Assembly: GCF_001896135.2 (NCBI RefSeq)
Contig: NZ_MPOH02000011.1
Coordinates: 267,103-331,102 of the forward strand
DNA length: 64,000 nucleotides
Direction: 5' to 3'
Source of the DNA: Streptomyces phaeoluteigriseus
GTDB taxonomy: Bacteria > Actinomycetota > Actinomycetes > Streptomycetales > Streptomycetaceae
Each line of letters begins with the position of its first letter. Within the stretch, counting starts at the first letter, position 1. Below are positions 1-9,600 of this stretch, piece after piece. The position numbers and the translations under genes are program-made. Below the pieces are notes generated by a model. That model was not told where the DNA came from, did not search any database, and saw only the letters and a list, made by a program, of their open reading frames with translations.

Positions 1-290
1 CCGGCCGGGCCTGCGCTCCTGTCTCCGCCCCACTCCAGCCCGGCCGGCGCCCGTACCGCGCTCTCAGAGCAATCAGCCACCTAATGCCAGAGAAGGGCTA
101 CGTCGCGGCTGGGGCGGTTGGCTCCACGGGTTTACGGAGCACTTTGGCGCGAGCCTCGAAGATCACGGCCCCAACGTCGTGCTTTACCGGGCAGGTCCAC
201 AGACTGCCCGACGCGCCGGAAGCTTAAGGGGCCATGATCACTCGCCCCAAAGCAGCTCCAGCCGAAAGCCGCTCCGCCGACCTGACCTCG

Positions 291-2123
291 CTAGCCAACG
301 GAGTAGTCGGCCCGTAGGGCAATCTCGGCAAGACGCGCACGATTCGGCTGAGTTATGAAGCGATGCAGGAGAGCTGCCGCTGCACCACGCGCCCCCAAAG
401 AAGAGTCGACTGGATACAAAGCAAATTTGGGAGCAATCGTATCGCGTGGAAACGATCCAGATTTGGCGGAATTCTCCATTTCGCCCAGAAAGATCGATGC
501 CGAGCGAACACCTAGATCAGGCTGAGTCAACTCCTTTGGACCGAAAACCACTACGAGTCCAGGGCGCACGACATTAAATACATATGAAAGGCCGCGTCCG
601 AGAGCCTCTCCGGCTATCTTAATGGCGTCGATGGCTGAGGATTCACCCCTATCGACAGCTTGCGCTATCGGCGCCAAGTCAAACGGAGGAGAGTTCAGTC
701 CGGCAGACTCCCGTATCCCTGCCGCACTGACTACCGTTTCAAGACATCCGTAATTCCCGCACCTGCACCCACGCCGCAGATCGGAAACTATCATGTGCCC
801 TATCTCGCCGCTGACCCCGCGAGCCCCATGCAGTAGTTGCCTCCCCGATACCACTCCGGAGCCGACACCTCGGTCACCGATAAGGATGACCACAAGATCC
901 TCAGCGCCGGCCCCGTCCCCGAACCATTGCTCATGCGCAGCAAGAGCATTTGCATCGTTCTCAATGACGGTAGGCAGCCCGATGCGCTGTTGAAGATCCG
1001 CAACAAGCGGCACACCGCGCCAATATACGCCTTCACGTTCATGCAAGTCAGGAGAAAAGATTACCTCCCCCTTGGCCGTATCCACTTGTCCGGCGAGCTC
1101 GACTCCTAGCCCGATAATCCGCTTTTGAGTTCCTACGGCACTGATGTCAGCTCTCAGCTCCTGCACCAGCGTCGCAATCTCGGACACTACTGTTTCGACA
1201 CTTTGACCGGTCAGGCTTCTCTGCCTTGGCGACGAGATACTCCGGGCGCGCACGTCCGTAACGACCCCCGAAATGGAGTCTGGCCGGATGCTCACTCCGA
1301 TTGCACTCACGTGCTCATCGTTGATATGCAGAACATCAGGCTGCCCGGTATCGCGCGACATCAAGCCATGGCTTACTAGTGAAGCACTAGCCAATACGGT
1401 TGCGTCCTCAGACAAGTTAGCTAGCTCAGCGACTGCCGCAGGAGTGGGAGTACGGTGCAGTTGCTCCAGTTCAAGCGTGGACGCGAGCACACGGTCTGAG
1501 ACAGCCGGCTCGGTTGCAGTAATGGGTGGACTCGCACCTCTTTTTTCGAGACCCTTGGCATTACGCAAGACGCCCCGTCCTCTGGGGCTCACGTCCCAAA
1601 AATTGCGCCGCCCGATCTTACGCTTGGTCACCACTCCGAGTTTTACGAGCTGTGCTCCTGTGCGGCTCACTTGGGTCTCATCCATGCCGCTTAGAGCTTC
1701 GACAAGGTCCGAATTGGAGCACCCGGGATCGCGTGCTACCGCCCGGAGAAAATCGCCTTGCAGACCACGCAGGTCCACGCTGTGGGCCAAAGTGATCGCT
1801 TGGGCGCGACGCAACCCGTACTGCGCGACGCTAACAAGTCCAGCAATCTCACCTTGACGTCGGCCGCGGGGGTCAGTTCCCTCACCATCGGAGCACGCAG
1901 ATACCCACTGTAGCCAGTCAAGTGCGGTGCGAAGTGTTGTCTCATCGCCATCCAGAGAGGCGTCGATCAAGACTCGCACCAGCGCACGACGATCACCTTC
2001 AGCCCAAGGCACTGCACCCGTCTCCAACTCGCTCAGGAGTTGATCAAGTTCCGAGGTGCGCGCAGCAAAATCGCTACTAGCATTGGTCTTGAGCTCGGCT
2101 TGGTGAGTTTCCTTCTCCGACAT
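291..2123 (-). CDS. ROK-family regulator/kinase with N-terminal winged helix
   Basis: A 610-residue protein of the ROK family (repressors such as NagC/XylR and sugar kinases). The N-terminal ~190 residues include a winged-helix-like stretch at about 125-190. The ROK fold runs from about 275 to the C-terminus. It shows the ENDANA sugar-binding stretch and, near residue 458, the zinc-binding cluster GHMIV...CRCGNYGCLE that defines the family. I chose the ATG at 2123 because it follows a GGAGTG ribosome site by about 8 bases. The longer ATG at 2165 would overlap the divergent gene that starts at 2155. By family it should bind a sugar or sugar phosphate and either repress transcription or phosphorylate the sugar; the DNA-binding-like N-terminus favours a regulator. 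The shared 31-bp start region makes the neighbouring hydrolase gene a plausible target (inference). The DNA is AT-richer than the rest of the window. Confidence 0.85.
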   Translation of the reverse strand: MSEKETHQAELKTNASSDFAARTSELDQLLSELETGAVPWAEGDRRALVRVLIDASLDGDETTLRTALDWLQWVSACSDGEGTDPRGRRQGEIAGLVSVAQYGLRRAQAITLAHSVDLRGLQGDFLRAVARDPGCSNSDLVEALSGMDETQVSRTGAQLVKLGVVTKRKIGRRNFWDVSPRGRGVLRNAKGLEKRGASPPITATEPAVSDRVLASTLELEQLHRTPTPAAVAELANLSEDATVLASASLVSHGLMSRDTGQPDVLHINDEHVSAIGVSIRPDSISGVVTDVRARSISSPRQRSLTGQSVETVVSEIATLVQELRADISAVGTQKRIIGLGVELAGQVDTAKGEVIFSPDLHEREGVYWRGVPLVADLQQRIGLPTVIENDANALAAHEQWFGDGAGAEDLVVILIGDRGVGSGVVSGRQLLHGARGVSGEIGHMIVSDLRRGCRCGNYGCLETVVSAAGIRESAGLNSPPFDLAPIAQAVDRGESSAIDAIKIAGEALGRGLSYVFNVVRPGLVVVFGPKELTQPDLGVRSASIFLGEMENSAKSGSFPRDTIAPKFALYPVDSSLGARGAAAALLHRFITQPNRARLAEIALRADYSVG

Positions 2124-2154
2124 GGTCTGATCACTCCGGCTGTCGAGGTGTGCC

Positions 2155-3621
2155 ATGAGCGACAAGGTCGTCCGTCTGGTCGCTGACGACGTCGTAAGCA
2201 GCCAGGTTGCGCCTCTCGCAAGTGTTTGTCAAGTGTTGGTAGCGCAGAAAGATCGACTAGCCCGGGATCCAGCAGATCTTTTCGCCATTCTCTACGACGA
2301 GCTTCCTGAAGAGCCCTTCCTTGGCTACGACGCCGCCCAATGGGCAGCAGAAAAGAGCTTTAGAGATGAGGCGGAGAAATTCCGCGTCGATTTCTCCAGG
2401 GATGCCCGACTGGACATCGATGCAATCATTTCAATGTTGCAGCCGCGCAGCGATCGATCACTGCTGGCTGCACTGAATGGCCTGAATAAAATTCTCCTCG
2501 CCGTACATCCCGAATTCGATGACGCAGATTCCCGAGCACTCGGACCTATGGAATCAATTGGAAGTAGGTATCGGAGGACCGGTCGGCTGAATAGTGACGA
2601 TGTTCGAGGCCTCCTTGTGCCTAAACTTACGAGGCCGGGCCGTCCTCCAGGACCGCAAAAGAAGGCCGACGGATTCGATTTCATCCGACTCCTTAACGAT
2701 AGCGGCAAAATTGAGTTCATCCGAGCGGGAGAAGATGTTGACCCAGCACCGCCCCCAAACGCTGGGCCAGTAAGAGTTGCCTTTGCGCCCATGTTGGGGT
2801 CACTGGCAGATGTTTCATTTGTTCGGACGGATCGACCTGATGGGACAGATGGGTATCGCTTGGCGCCAATAGCGCATCCAATACGCAATCGAATGCAGCG
2901 TGTATTGCGATCTCTCGATGAAAGCGGCGCGATCCTTGCCATCCTGCCTGAAGGCTCACTATCTGAGGACTTGCTTAAGATCTGGGCTTCTGAGTTGAAG
3001 AGGACGGCTGGAAACGCCCGTCGGGACGGCTCTCAGTTGCGATGGATCTTGGCCGGGACAGGCCCATGTGCATCATCCGACCCACCCCCCAATCGGGCGG
3101 TATTGTTGCATCGATACACAGGTCAACCTGTATTCCAACAAGATAAAATCAACGGATTTACCCTAACTGACGGTCAAATCCATTCTTGGGGCCTTGCGGG
3201 TGAACTCGGAAATGGAATGGCTTATGAAGACATACAGCACGGACTCTCCACCATAGTGTGCGAGTGCAATATTGGACGTATCGCCATATCGATATGTGAA
3301 GACCTTGGTCGACCTGCAGCATCCGGCAGCGACTTGCAGAGGTTCGGGCTAACGCATCTATTTGTCCCTGTATTCTCGCAGCCATTGCGGAAGCGCGGAT
3401 GGGAGCGGATAGGGGCCGAGCCGCACGTATTCCAGGTAGGTACTTGGGTATGTGTTGCGAACAGCTTGGTTGTAGGGCGTGCGCAAGGAAAAGCTGGTCC
3501 CGTTAATATTGCCCTAGTTGTAGGACCGCACTCCGAGTCCGAAGAGTGGCGATATCATCACGCCATCAAGAAATGCGTGCACCCGGAAACGGTTGTTTGT
3601 ATCGATCTTCGGGTCCCGTGA
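2155..3621 (+). CDS. Nitrilase-superfamily (carbon-nitrogen hydrolase) protein
   Basis: A 488-residue protein. The C-terminal ~290 residues show the Glu-Lys-Cys triad of the nitrilase superfamily: Glu in AILPEGS (about 266), Lys in FQQDKINGF (about 331) and Cys in ISICEDLGR (about 381). These enzymes cleave nitriles, amides or acyl-amine bonds through a cysteine thioester. The N-terminal ~190 residues match no family I recognise and make the protein longer than the usual 260-330 residues. The ATG at 2155 is preceded by GAGGTG. There is no signal peptide, so it should be cytoplasmic. The divergent ROK gene suggests sugar- or metabolite-linked control, but the substrate cannot be told. Base composition is visibly less GC-rich than Streptomyces core genes, which suggests transfer. 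Confidence 0.75.
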   Translation: MSDKVVRLVADDVVSSQVAPLASVCQVLVAQKDRLARDPADLFAILYDELPEEPFLGYDAAQWAAEKSFRDEAEKFRVDFSRDARLDIDAIISMLQPRSDRSLLAALNGLNKILLAVHPEFDDADSRALGPMESIGSRYRRTGRLNSDDVRGLLVPKLTRPGRPPGPQKKADGFDFIRLLNDSGKIEFIRAGEDVDPAPPPNAGPVRVAFAPMLGSLADVSFVRTDRPDGTDGYRLAPIAHPIRNRMQRVLRSLDESGAILAILPEGSLSEDLLKIWASELKRTAGNARRDGSQLRWILAGTGPCASSDPPPNRAVLLHRYTGQPVFQQDKINGFTLTDGQIHSWGLAGELGNGMAYEDIQHGLSTIVCECNIGRIAISICEDLGRPAASGSDLQRFGLTHLFVPVFSQPLRKRGWERIGAEPHVFQVGTWVCVANSLVVGRAQGKAGPVNIALVVGPHSESEEWRYHHAIKKCVHPETVVCIDLRVP

Positions 3622-3801
3622 GACATCGCTTGCCCTCAACGAACAGCAGAAGGCGGCAGGCCTGAGCTTGCGTGGCCGGTGCCAGACGCCTGCCAGATCG
3701 TACGAGAACCACGGGGAACGCCGGGGATTGACTCAACGATCCGTCAGCAGCCCGCGACTGCTAACCGCAGCTCAGTAAGGCAACGAGCCTTGGAGCACCC
3801 A

Positions 3802-3823
3802 AGCTTCCCAAACTGATGGCTCA
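3802..3823 (+). repeat. 22-bp direct repeat, possible attachment-site remnant (copy 1)
   Basis: The sequence reads AGCTTCCCAAACTGATGGCTCA and matches 30714-30735 with two differences. The AGCTTCCCAA core resembles the anticodon arm of a tRNA-Gly(CCC), a common integration target, but no T-arm follows. The two copies bracket 27 kb that includes the whole defence island. That they are attL/attR-like is inference only. Confidence 0.3.
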
Positions 3824-3875
3824 GGCGTTGTCGTCAGGGGCTGGCCGTCACGGTTGCTCTGGTCGACGGCACCGG

Positions 3876-3970
3876 CAGCGTGGCTGAGGCTGGTGGGGTG
3901 CAGCGAGGCCACGCGCGCCTAGTCGGTCGACGCGCACTCGTCGTGGCTGACTGTCGTCGGCTGAGGTTCA
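3876..3970 (+). repeat. ~95-bp dispersed repeat, copy A
   Basis: This repeat runs from CAGCGTGGCTGAGG to GTCGTCGGCTGAGGTTCA. It aligns along its whole length with 31544-31636 and 33236-33332. All three copies have the same orientation, and each lies between the 3' ends of convergent genes. GGCTGAGG occurs near both ends as a direct repeat. No protein or clear RNA fold is evident. It could be a miniature mobile element or a terminator-associated repeat. Confidence 0.75.
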
Positions 3971-4322
3971 GGCGGGGCGTGTCGAAGCTGCTGGCCGTCA
4001 GTCGATCGGGCCGAAGCTGGGCCGTCCCTGGGCCGTCCGGGGTTGCTCAACAGTGGCCAATGACGACCAACGACGACGGCCTGGTGTACGAGTCCACCAT
4101 CCCTGAGCAGGGAAAACGCAGTTCTCCGGCAAGACCCAGGGCAAGAAGAAGTCGAGGCCACAACCGTAATCGGCTGGCCAGGAAAAGAACGCGCTGCTGG
4201 CCGCTATGGTCCAACCTCTGGCGAGCGCCAACCGGGGCGCAGCGGTGTTGCAGCCCAATGAAACGAGTGCACTGCGTGGGCTGGGGGTGACATTCCGACG
4301 TTGATGAAGGGCGTACCTCTCC

Positions 4323-6608
4323 TCACCTGGGCGGAAGCAACGGCGCCAGGAAGCGGCTCGGCTCGCCGTGCCAGGTGATGGCGAGTGCGTCACGGGGACG
4401 GGTCGCCGCGACGAAGAGCAGCGAGCGTGCCCGGTGCAGCTCTCGCTGATGACGGCTCGGATCCGTGTGTTCCCACGCGTCCACGGAAGCGCGGGGAACG
4501 AGCCCCTCGGCCACCCCGGCGATGATCAGGCAGCGGTACTCCAGTCCCTTGAAGCGGTACATGGTGCCGATGTGGACGCCCTGGTCGCCGCGCGGCCCGT
4601 CCGGTGTGATTTCCGTCGGCGTGATGCCGCGGCGGGTGAGGCGGTCGGCCAGTTGGGTGACCATGTCGTTGGTCGGGACGCAGATGGCCGTGGACTCGCG
4701 GGGGACGTCGTGCCAGGCCCGCAGTTGCTCCACGACGAGATCCATCTCCTCGTCCCAGCTCCGGGCGCCGCGCAGTGACGGGGGCCGGCCGTGGAGGACC
4801 GAGCGGTATCCGGCGAGTGTGTCGACGTCGCCGTCGAGGTCGTCGTAGTCGGCGTCGTCCAGGACCCGGACGGCGGCCCGGAGGATCTCCCGAGTCGTGC
4901 GGTAGCTGAGGGTCAGTCGGGAGGAACGGCCGCGGATGTGGACACCCAGGCTGCCGAGGGTGACCTGGTTGTCGTAGATCCGCTGGTGGGTGTCGCCGAC
5001 CAGGAAGATGTCGTCGGGTGCGGCGGGCGCCATGGCGCGCAGCATCTTCCAGTGGGCGGGGCTGAGGTCCTGGGCCTCGTCGACCACGATGTGCCGGTAG
5101 CGGTGGTTCAGCCGGGCACCGGAGCCGGCCTCGACGTGGCGGTTCTCAAGACCGCCGCGTTCCTCGCGTTCCTCCGACAGCCGGTCGATCCTGGCCCGGC
5201 GGGCGGCCTCCAGCCGGGCGGCGCGCTCCGCGACCTGGCGGTGTGTCTCCAGTCCGCTGGTCTCCAGACGTTGGGTGAAGCGTTCGGCGAGCTGCCAGAT
5301 GCCGGCGCGTTCGGCGCGGGTGACGCTGCGGCCCCGCCCGGCCCGCCGGACGGTGAAGTACTCGCGCCTGGACGTCACCGCCTGGCCCAGGATCACCTGG
5401 TTCCACTCGTCGCTGAGGAACTCGGCGCTCCAGCGGGTCTCCCCGGCCTCCACCAGCAGCGCCCGCCACTCGCGCAGCGCGGCCGTGTCGTCGATCCGCC
5501 GCTTCGCGTTGCCCGGGTCGGCCTCGCTGACGATGCGGGTGGCGAGCTGGTCGACATGGGTGATGTCGACGCGGGCCAGCACCTCGGGGCCACCGAGAGA
5601 GAGCAGCCGGGACCGCAGGTCCGCGGCGAGGTTCCGGTTGAACGTGGTGAGCAGGACGGGCCTGGTGCGGCCGGGCGGGAGCTGTCGCACCAGATGGCAC
5701 ACGCGGTGGAGGGCGACGATCGTCTTGCCCGTCCCCGGGCCGCCGCCGACCCGCGCGGGGCCGGAGTAGCGCCGGTGGACCAGCTTCTCCTGGGTGGGGT
5801 GCAGGAAGACCTTCCAGCGTCCGAAGTCGCCCTCCTCCAGGATGCTCTGCAGTGACTCGTCGTCGGTGATCACCACGGTCTGGGAGCGGCCGAGCGCCGC
5901 CTGCCAGTCGTCGGTGTCGAGGTTCTTCTCCGGCTCGGTCACGGCGACGGGCGCGGTGACCTGTTCCATGACCTCCTGGTACGGGACGCCGTCGCGCAGC
6001 CGGAGGAGGACTTCCCCGGTGTGGCGGGGGGCGTACTCGGCGAGACCGAGCAGTTCGTCGTCCGTGGTGAGCTTCCGGACGAGCGGGATGAGCGGCCCGG
6101 CGACGCCGAGGTCCGCGAGCTGCTCGTCGGTGTACGCGGCGAAGAGGGGTTTGTCCGCCAGCTCCGGTACGCCCGAAGGCCCCGGTACGCCCGAGAGCCC
6201 CGGCATGTCCACCTGCTCCGGCGTGAGTTCACGGCGGAGGGCGCCCTCCTCGACAACCTGGAGGTCGACGTACTCGATGGCGCCGGTGATGTGGTTGATG
6301 CCGTAGTTGAACCGGTCCAGGTTCTGGTGGACGTGGCTGCGGTGCTTGACCGAGACGAGCAGCCAGTCGTCGCCGCCGAGGCGGATCATCAGGGCCCGCC
6401 ACTCCCGGTTGACGCGCGCCGACCAGAGCCGGTCGTGGCCTTCCAACTGCTTGAGCTGGAACCCGGGCGCATCGGGGTTGCGGCGGAAGTCATGCTGGAA
6501 CTTGTAGAACGCCCCGAGGACCGCGCGGTCCAGTTTGACGATTTCCTTGTCGGCCTTGTCGAGCAGGCGCAGGGTCACACCCGTCCTCGGCGTGCCGGTG
6601 ACCGTCAT
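4323..6608 (-). CDS. UvrD/PcrA-like helicase with RelE/ParE-like N-terminus
   Basis: A 761-residue superfamily 1A helicase. The Walker A motif GGGPGTGKT lies near residue 287, the Walker B motif VVDEAQDLSP near 504, a motif V-like FKGLEYR near 684, and VAATRPRDAL near 734. The first ~95 residues (FYKFQHDFRR...LWSARVNREWRALM...LLVSVKHRSHV) resemble the RelE/ParE toxin fold, a fusion seen in some bacterial UvrD-like proteins. The ATG at 6608 overlaps the upstream gene's stop as ATGA, so translation is probably coupled. An open frame continues upstream of 6608 but is only the complement of the upstream gene. It is the last gene of the five-gene operon. Helicase activity is well supported. A role in antiviral defence, and whether the RelE-like part is an active RNase, are inference. 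Confidence 0.9.
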   Translation of the reverse strand: MTVTGTPRTGVTLRLLDKADKEIVKLDRAVLGAFYKFQHDFRRNPDAPGFQLKQLEGHDRLWSARVNREWRALMIRLGGDDWLLVSVKHRSHVHQNLDRFNYGINHITGAIEYVDLQVVEEGALRRELTPEQVDMPGLSGVPGPSGVPELADKPLFAAYTDEQLADLGVAGPLIPLVRKLTTDDELLGLAEYAPRHTGEVLLRLRDGVPYQEVMEQVTAPVAVTEPEKNLDTDDWQAALGRSQTVVITDDESLQSILEEGDFGRWKVFLHPTQEKLVHRRYSGPARVGGGPGTGKTIVALHRVCHLVRQLPPGRTRPVLLTTFNRNLAADLRSRLLSLGGPEVLARVDITHVDQLATRIVSEADPGNAKRRIDDTAALREWRALLVEAGETRWSAEFLSDEWNQVILGQAVTSRREYFTVRRAGRGRSVTRAERAGIWQLAERFTQRLETSGLETHRQVAERAARLEAARRARIDRLSEEREERGGLENRHVEAGSGARLNHRYRHIVVDEAQDLSPAHWKMLRAMAPAAPDDIFLVGDTHQRIYDNQVTLGSLGVHIRGRSSRLTLSYRTTREILRAAVRVLDDADYDDLDGDVDTLAGYRSVLHGRPPSLRGARSWDEEMDLVVEQLRAWHDVPRESTAICVPTNDMVTQLADRLTRRGITPTEITPDGPRGDQGVHIGTMYRFKGLEYRCLIIAGVAEGLVPRASVDAWEHTDPSRHQRELHRARSLLFVAATRPRDALAITWHGEPSRFLAPLLPPR

Positions 6609-9600
6609 CGCTCGTTCTCCTCGTGCTCGTTCGTCGCCCTGGGTGCGTCGCCGTTCACCAGCCGGGCGAGTTCGTCGGCGTCCCATTCCGTCGCGGTACG
6701 GACCTGCCAGCCCGCCTTGCGGTAGGCCCGGTCCCGTTGTTCGGCGTCGACGTCCCGTCCGGTCTCCGGGTCCGGACGGTGAGCGAGGACGACACCGACG
6801 CGCGAAGCGGGCCAGGCGAGTTCGGCGGGCCAGGCAGCTGTTCCCAGCTCGTAGCCGGCCTCCGGCGCGGGCAGGCCCCGGTCGGCGAGATCCCCGGCGA
6901 GTGCGGACAGCCCGGGATCGTCGACGAGGAACTCGATGACCTCGTCCCAGGCCGGATCGCGTACACCCGAGGGGAGCTGCTCGGCGGCGCCCGCTCGGCC
7001 CGTTTCCGGCACCGGCCCGTCCGCCGCCGCTTCGTCCGCCCGGCGCTGCGAGGTGAGCCATCCGGCTCCCCCGGTGACCGCCAGCTCGACCGGGTCGAAT
7101 CCGGGCAGCATGCCCGTCGTGAGCTGAACTCCGTCGCCCTCGCCCACGTCGAGGAATTGGAGCAGGTTGCTCCAGTACAGCCATGCCTGCCAGCGCCTGC
7201 GATGGGCGGCCTCGTCCGCCGCGGCCGTGTCCGTGTCGTCGTCCAGTACGGTCAGCGCCGTCCAGACCACCCCGGTCTGTCCCCGGCGCAGGTCGAGCAC
7301 GATGGTGAGCGGGCATCCCGACGTGTCCCGGGTCGCCATGACCTGGACGGCGCCCTGTCCCCCGGCGAGCCGCCGCCCATGCAGCGCCTCGCCGATCCTG
7401 CGTGCGATGTCCTCGCCGTCGGCCAGGGCCCTGCTGGTCGCCGATACGGCGGCGAAGCCGGCGAGCGTGCTCTGGGTGCGCCGCCGCCACAGGCCAGGGT
7501 CGGGGTCGGTGAGGTAGCCGATCAATGTGTCCACCGGGTTGGCCCACATCAGACGCGGCAGGTCGCGGGTGTCTCCGGCGTGCATGCGCCGGTGGACGTC
7601 CATGGCCGCCTTCTGCGCTGTGTTCGGGTACGGCTTCCACACGGGGTCGGCGGGCAGCCTGGCCTGGCCCGTCCAGGCCCGCACGTCGTCCCAGGTGAGC
7701 TGGAAGACCTGCCAGCCCTCCGTGCGCAGCCGGGTGCGCTTGGCCGTGTCCTCCTCGGCGGTGAGGTGCGCGGGGCTCGCGTGGTAGCGGTACCCGTCGA
7801 GGTAGACGGCGACGCGGCGGTCGTCGTCGGTGCTGCGGAAGACCACGTCCGGCCGGGTGAAGCCGAGCGGGATCTGGGTCTCCATCCGCCAACCGCGGAC
7901 GGTTCCGTCGGGTGCGGTGAAGCGCAGGGTGGTGTCCCTGGTGCCGTCGGCGGTGAGCGCGGTGCGGACGCTGACGTCGTCCACCCGCTCGGCCCACTCC
8001 AGCAGCCCGCGCCGGAAGAGGGCCTCCAGTTCACTCTCCACCTGGTGGACCAGGGTGATGTCCCGCGTGGTGGCGACCGGTTCGACGCTCCACCCGTCGG
8101 CGGTCCAGCCGAACAGGTCTCCCAGCATGTCCAGGGCGTGCTCGCGGGAGACTAGTTCGTACTCGCTGTCGGTGACGTGCCGCAGCAGGCAGCGGTGGCA
8201 GGCGGTCCGGCCCTGCGTCACGCATACGCAGTTCTCGACGACCGCGCGCGCGTCCTCCAGAACGCCCTTGAGTCCGTCCCGGCCGGCGAGGCGGTGCAGA
8301 TATCCGGTGCCGCCGGGGAGGGTGTCGTACAGCACGAGGAAATGGCGGCGATGCGCCGCCTCGCCGCCCTCGTCGGGCATGGAGTCGGTGACGACGGCGA
8401 GGTGGTCGGGGTCGCCGCCGTAGCTGCGGGCGATACCGGCCAGCAGCAGCGCTTTGAAGGACGCGAGGCGTTCCTGGGTGTACGCGGTGACGGCGGGGAT
8501 GAGGATGCGCAGGGCGTCGGTGCGGAGTTCGTGGGCGAGCAGGACGCGTTCGCCCCTTCGGGCTGTAGCGGCATCGGCGCGCCGCCTGGGGCACCAGGGC
8601 CGGTGGTACTTGGCGGTCGCGAACGTGTCGCCCGCGTCGTGCGCGGCGGGTCCGCCGTCCGGGTCGGCGAAGCCGCACGCGTCGCACACCCAGAAGGGGT
8701 TGAGGCGGATCTCCCGTCCGGCGAAGGCCGTGTCGGTGCCGCCATCCACCCGGGTGGCTCCGACGTTGATGTGGCGGATGTGCGCCTGGCGCGTGAACTC
8801 CCAGCCGAAGGTCACGTGGTGGTGTTTCCAGGCCTGTTCGACATCGCGCGCGTCGATGTCGACGGCGGGGACGACGGTGTAGTGCCGTCGCTCCCGTTCG
8901 TCGCTGTCGTCGCGTACGCGGACGTCGTCGCGTTCGTCCCGGGAGGTGACGCGGCGCGGTACGAGCACCTTGTGCAGGCAGCCAACGTCTCCGATGGCCG
9001 CGGAGCGGCAGCGCGGGCAGAGTGAGGCGTCCTGTTCGGCCCGGTGGGTGCGGACATGGCCGCAGTCGGGGCAGATCCGCCACCAGAGCCAGGCCGGGCG
9101 GCCGGGGCTGCCGATGTCTAGTCCGGTGACGCGGTGCTTGTAGCCCTGCGCGTAGTAGTTGTTGCCGGGCGCGAACTCGGTGAGGGCGAGGCGGGCGGGA
9201 CGGCGGTGAGGGATCGTCTTGTTGTGGCTCTCGCGCCGGCCGTCGGCGGTCTTCTCGGTCCAGGTGAGAGTGGCCTCGAGTTCGGTGGCGGAGTCGATCA
9301 GGCTGTAGTTGGGCAGCAGACCGAGATCGACGAGCGCGCCGTGCGCGGTGGTACGGGCGATGTCGCGGGCGACGCGTGCCACGTCCCGGCGTTCGGCACG
9401 CAATTCACGGCCCTGCCGTTCGTGGTCGGGGTCGCCGGCGACAAGCAGTCCGTGCGCCCGGTCGATGGCCTCGGTCCGGCGCTGGAGTTCGGCGCGGCGG
9501 TCCTCCCAGCGTCGGCGCGCCGATTCCAGGGCACCGCCGATTCCGTCCTCGCCCGGGTCGGTGGCGTAGGTGACGAGGGCCGCGCGGGCCTGCGGGTCGA

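Larger units (their letters stand above)
3622..4322. other. 701-bp convergent intergenic region with dispersed repeat
   Basis: The region lies between the 3' ends of the nitrilase-like gene and the UvrD-like gene. I see no open frame with a convincing ribosome site. It holds a 22-bp sequence that recurs at 30714 and the first copy of a ~95-bp dispersed repeat, both listed separately. Confidence 0.6.

Noticed and set aside
3802..3880. A tRNA-Gly gene around the AGCTTCCCAA core
   Set aside because: No D-arm, T-arm or acceptor stem could be paired around it.
6609..7997. A 460-residue upstream extension of the UvrD-like gene
   Set aside because: It is the complement-frame shadow of the giant helicase. 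The ATGA overlap at 6605-6608 and the RelE-like start at 6608 define the real gene.
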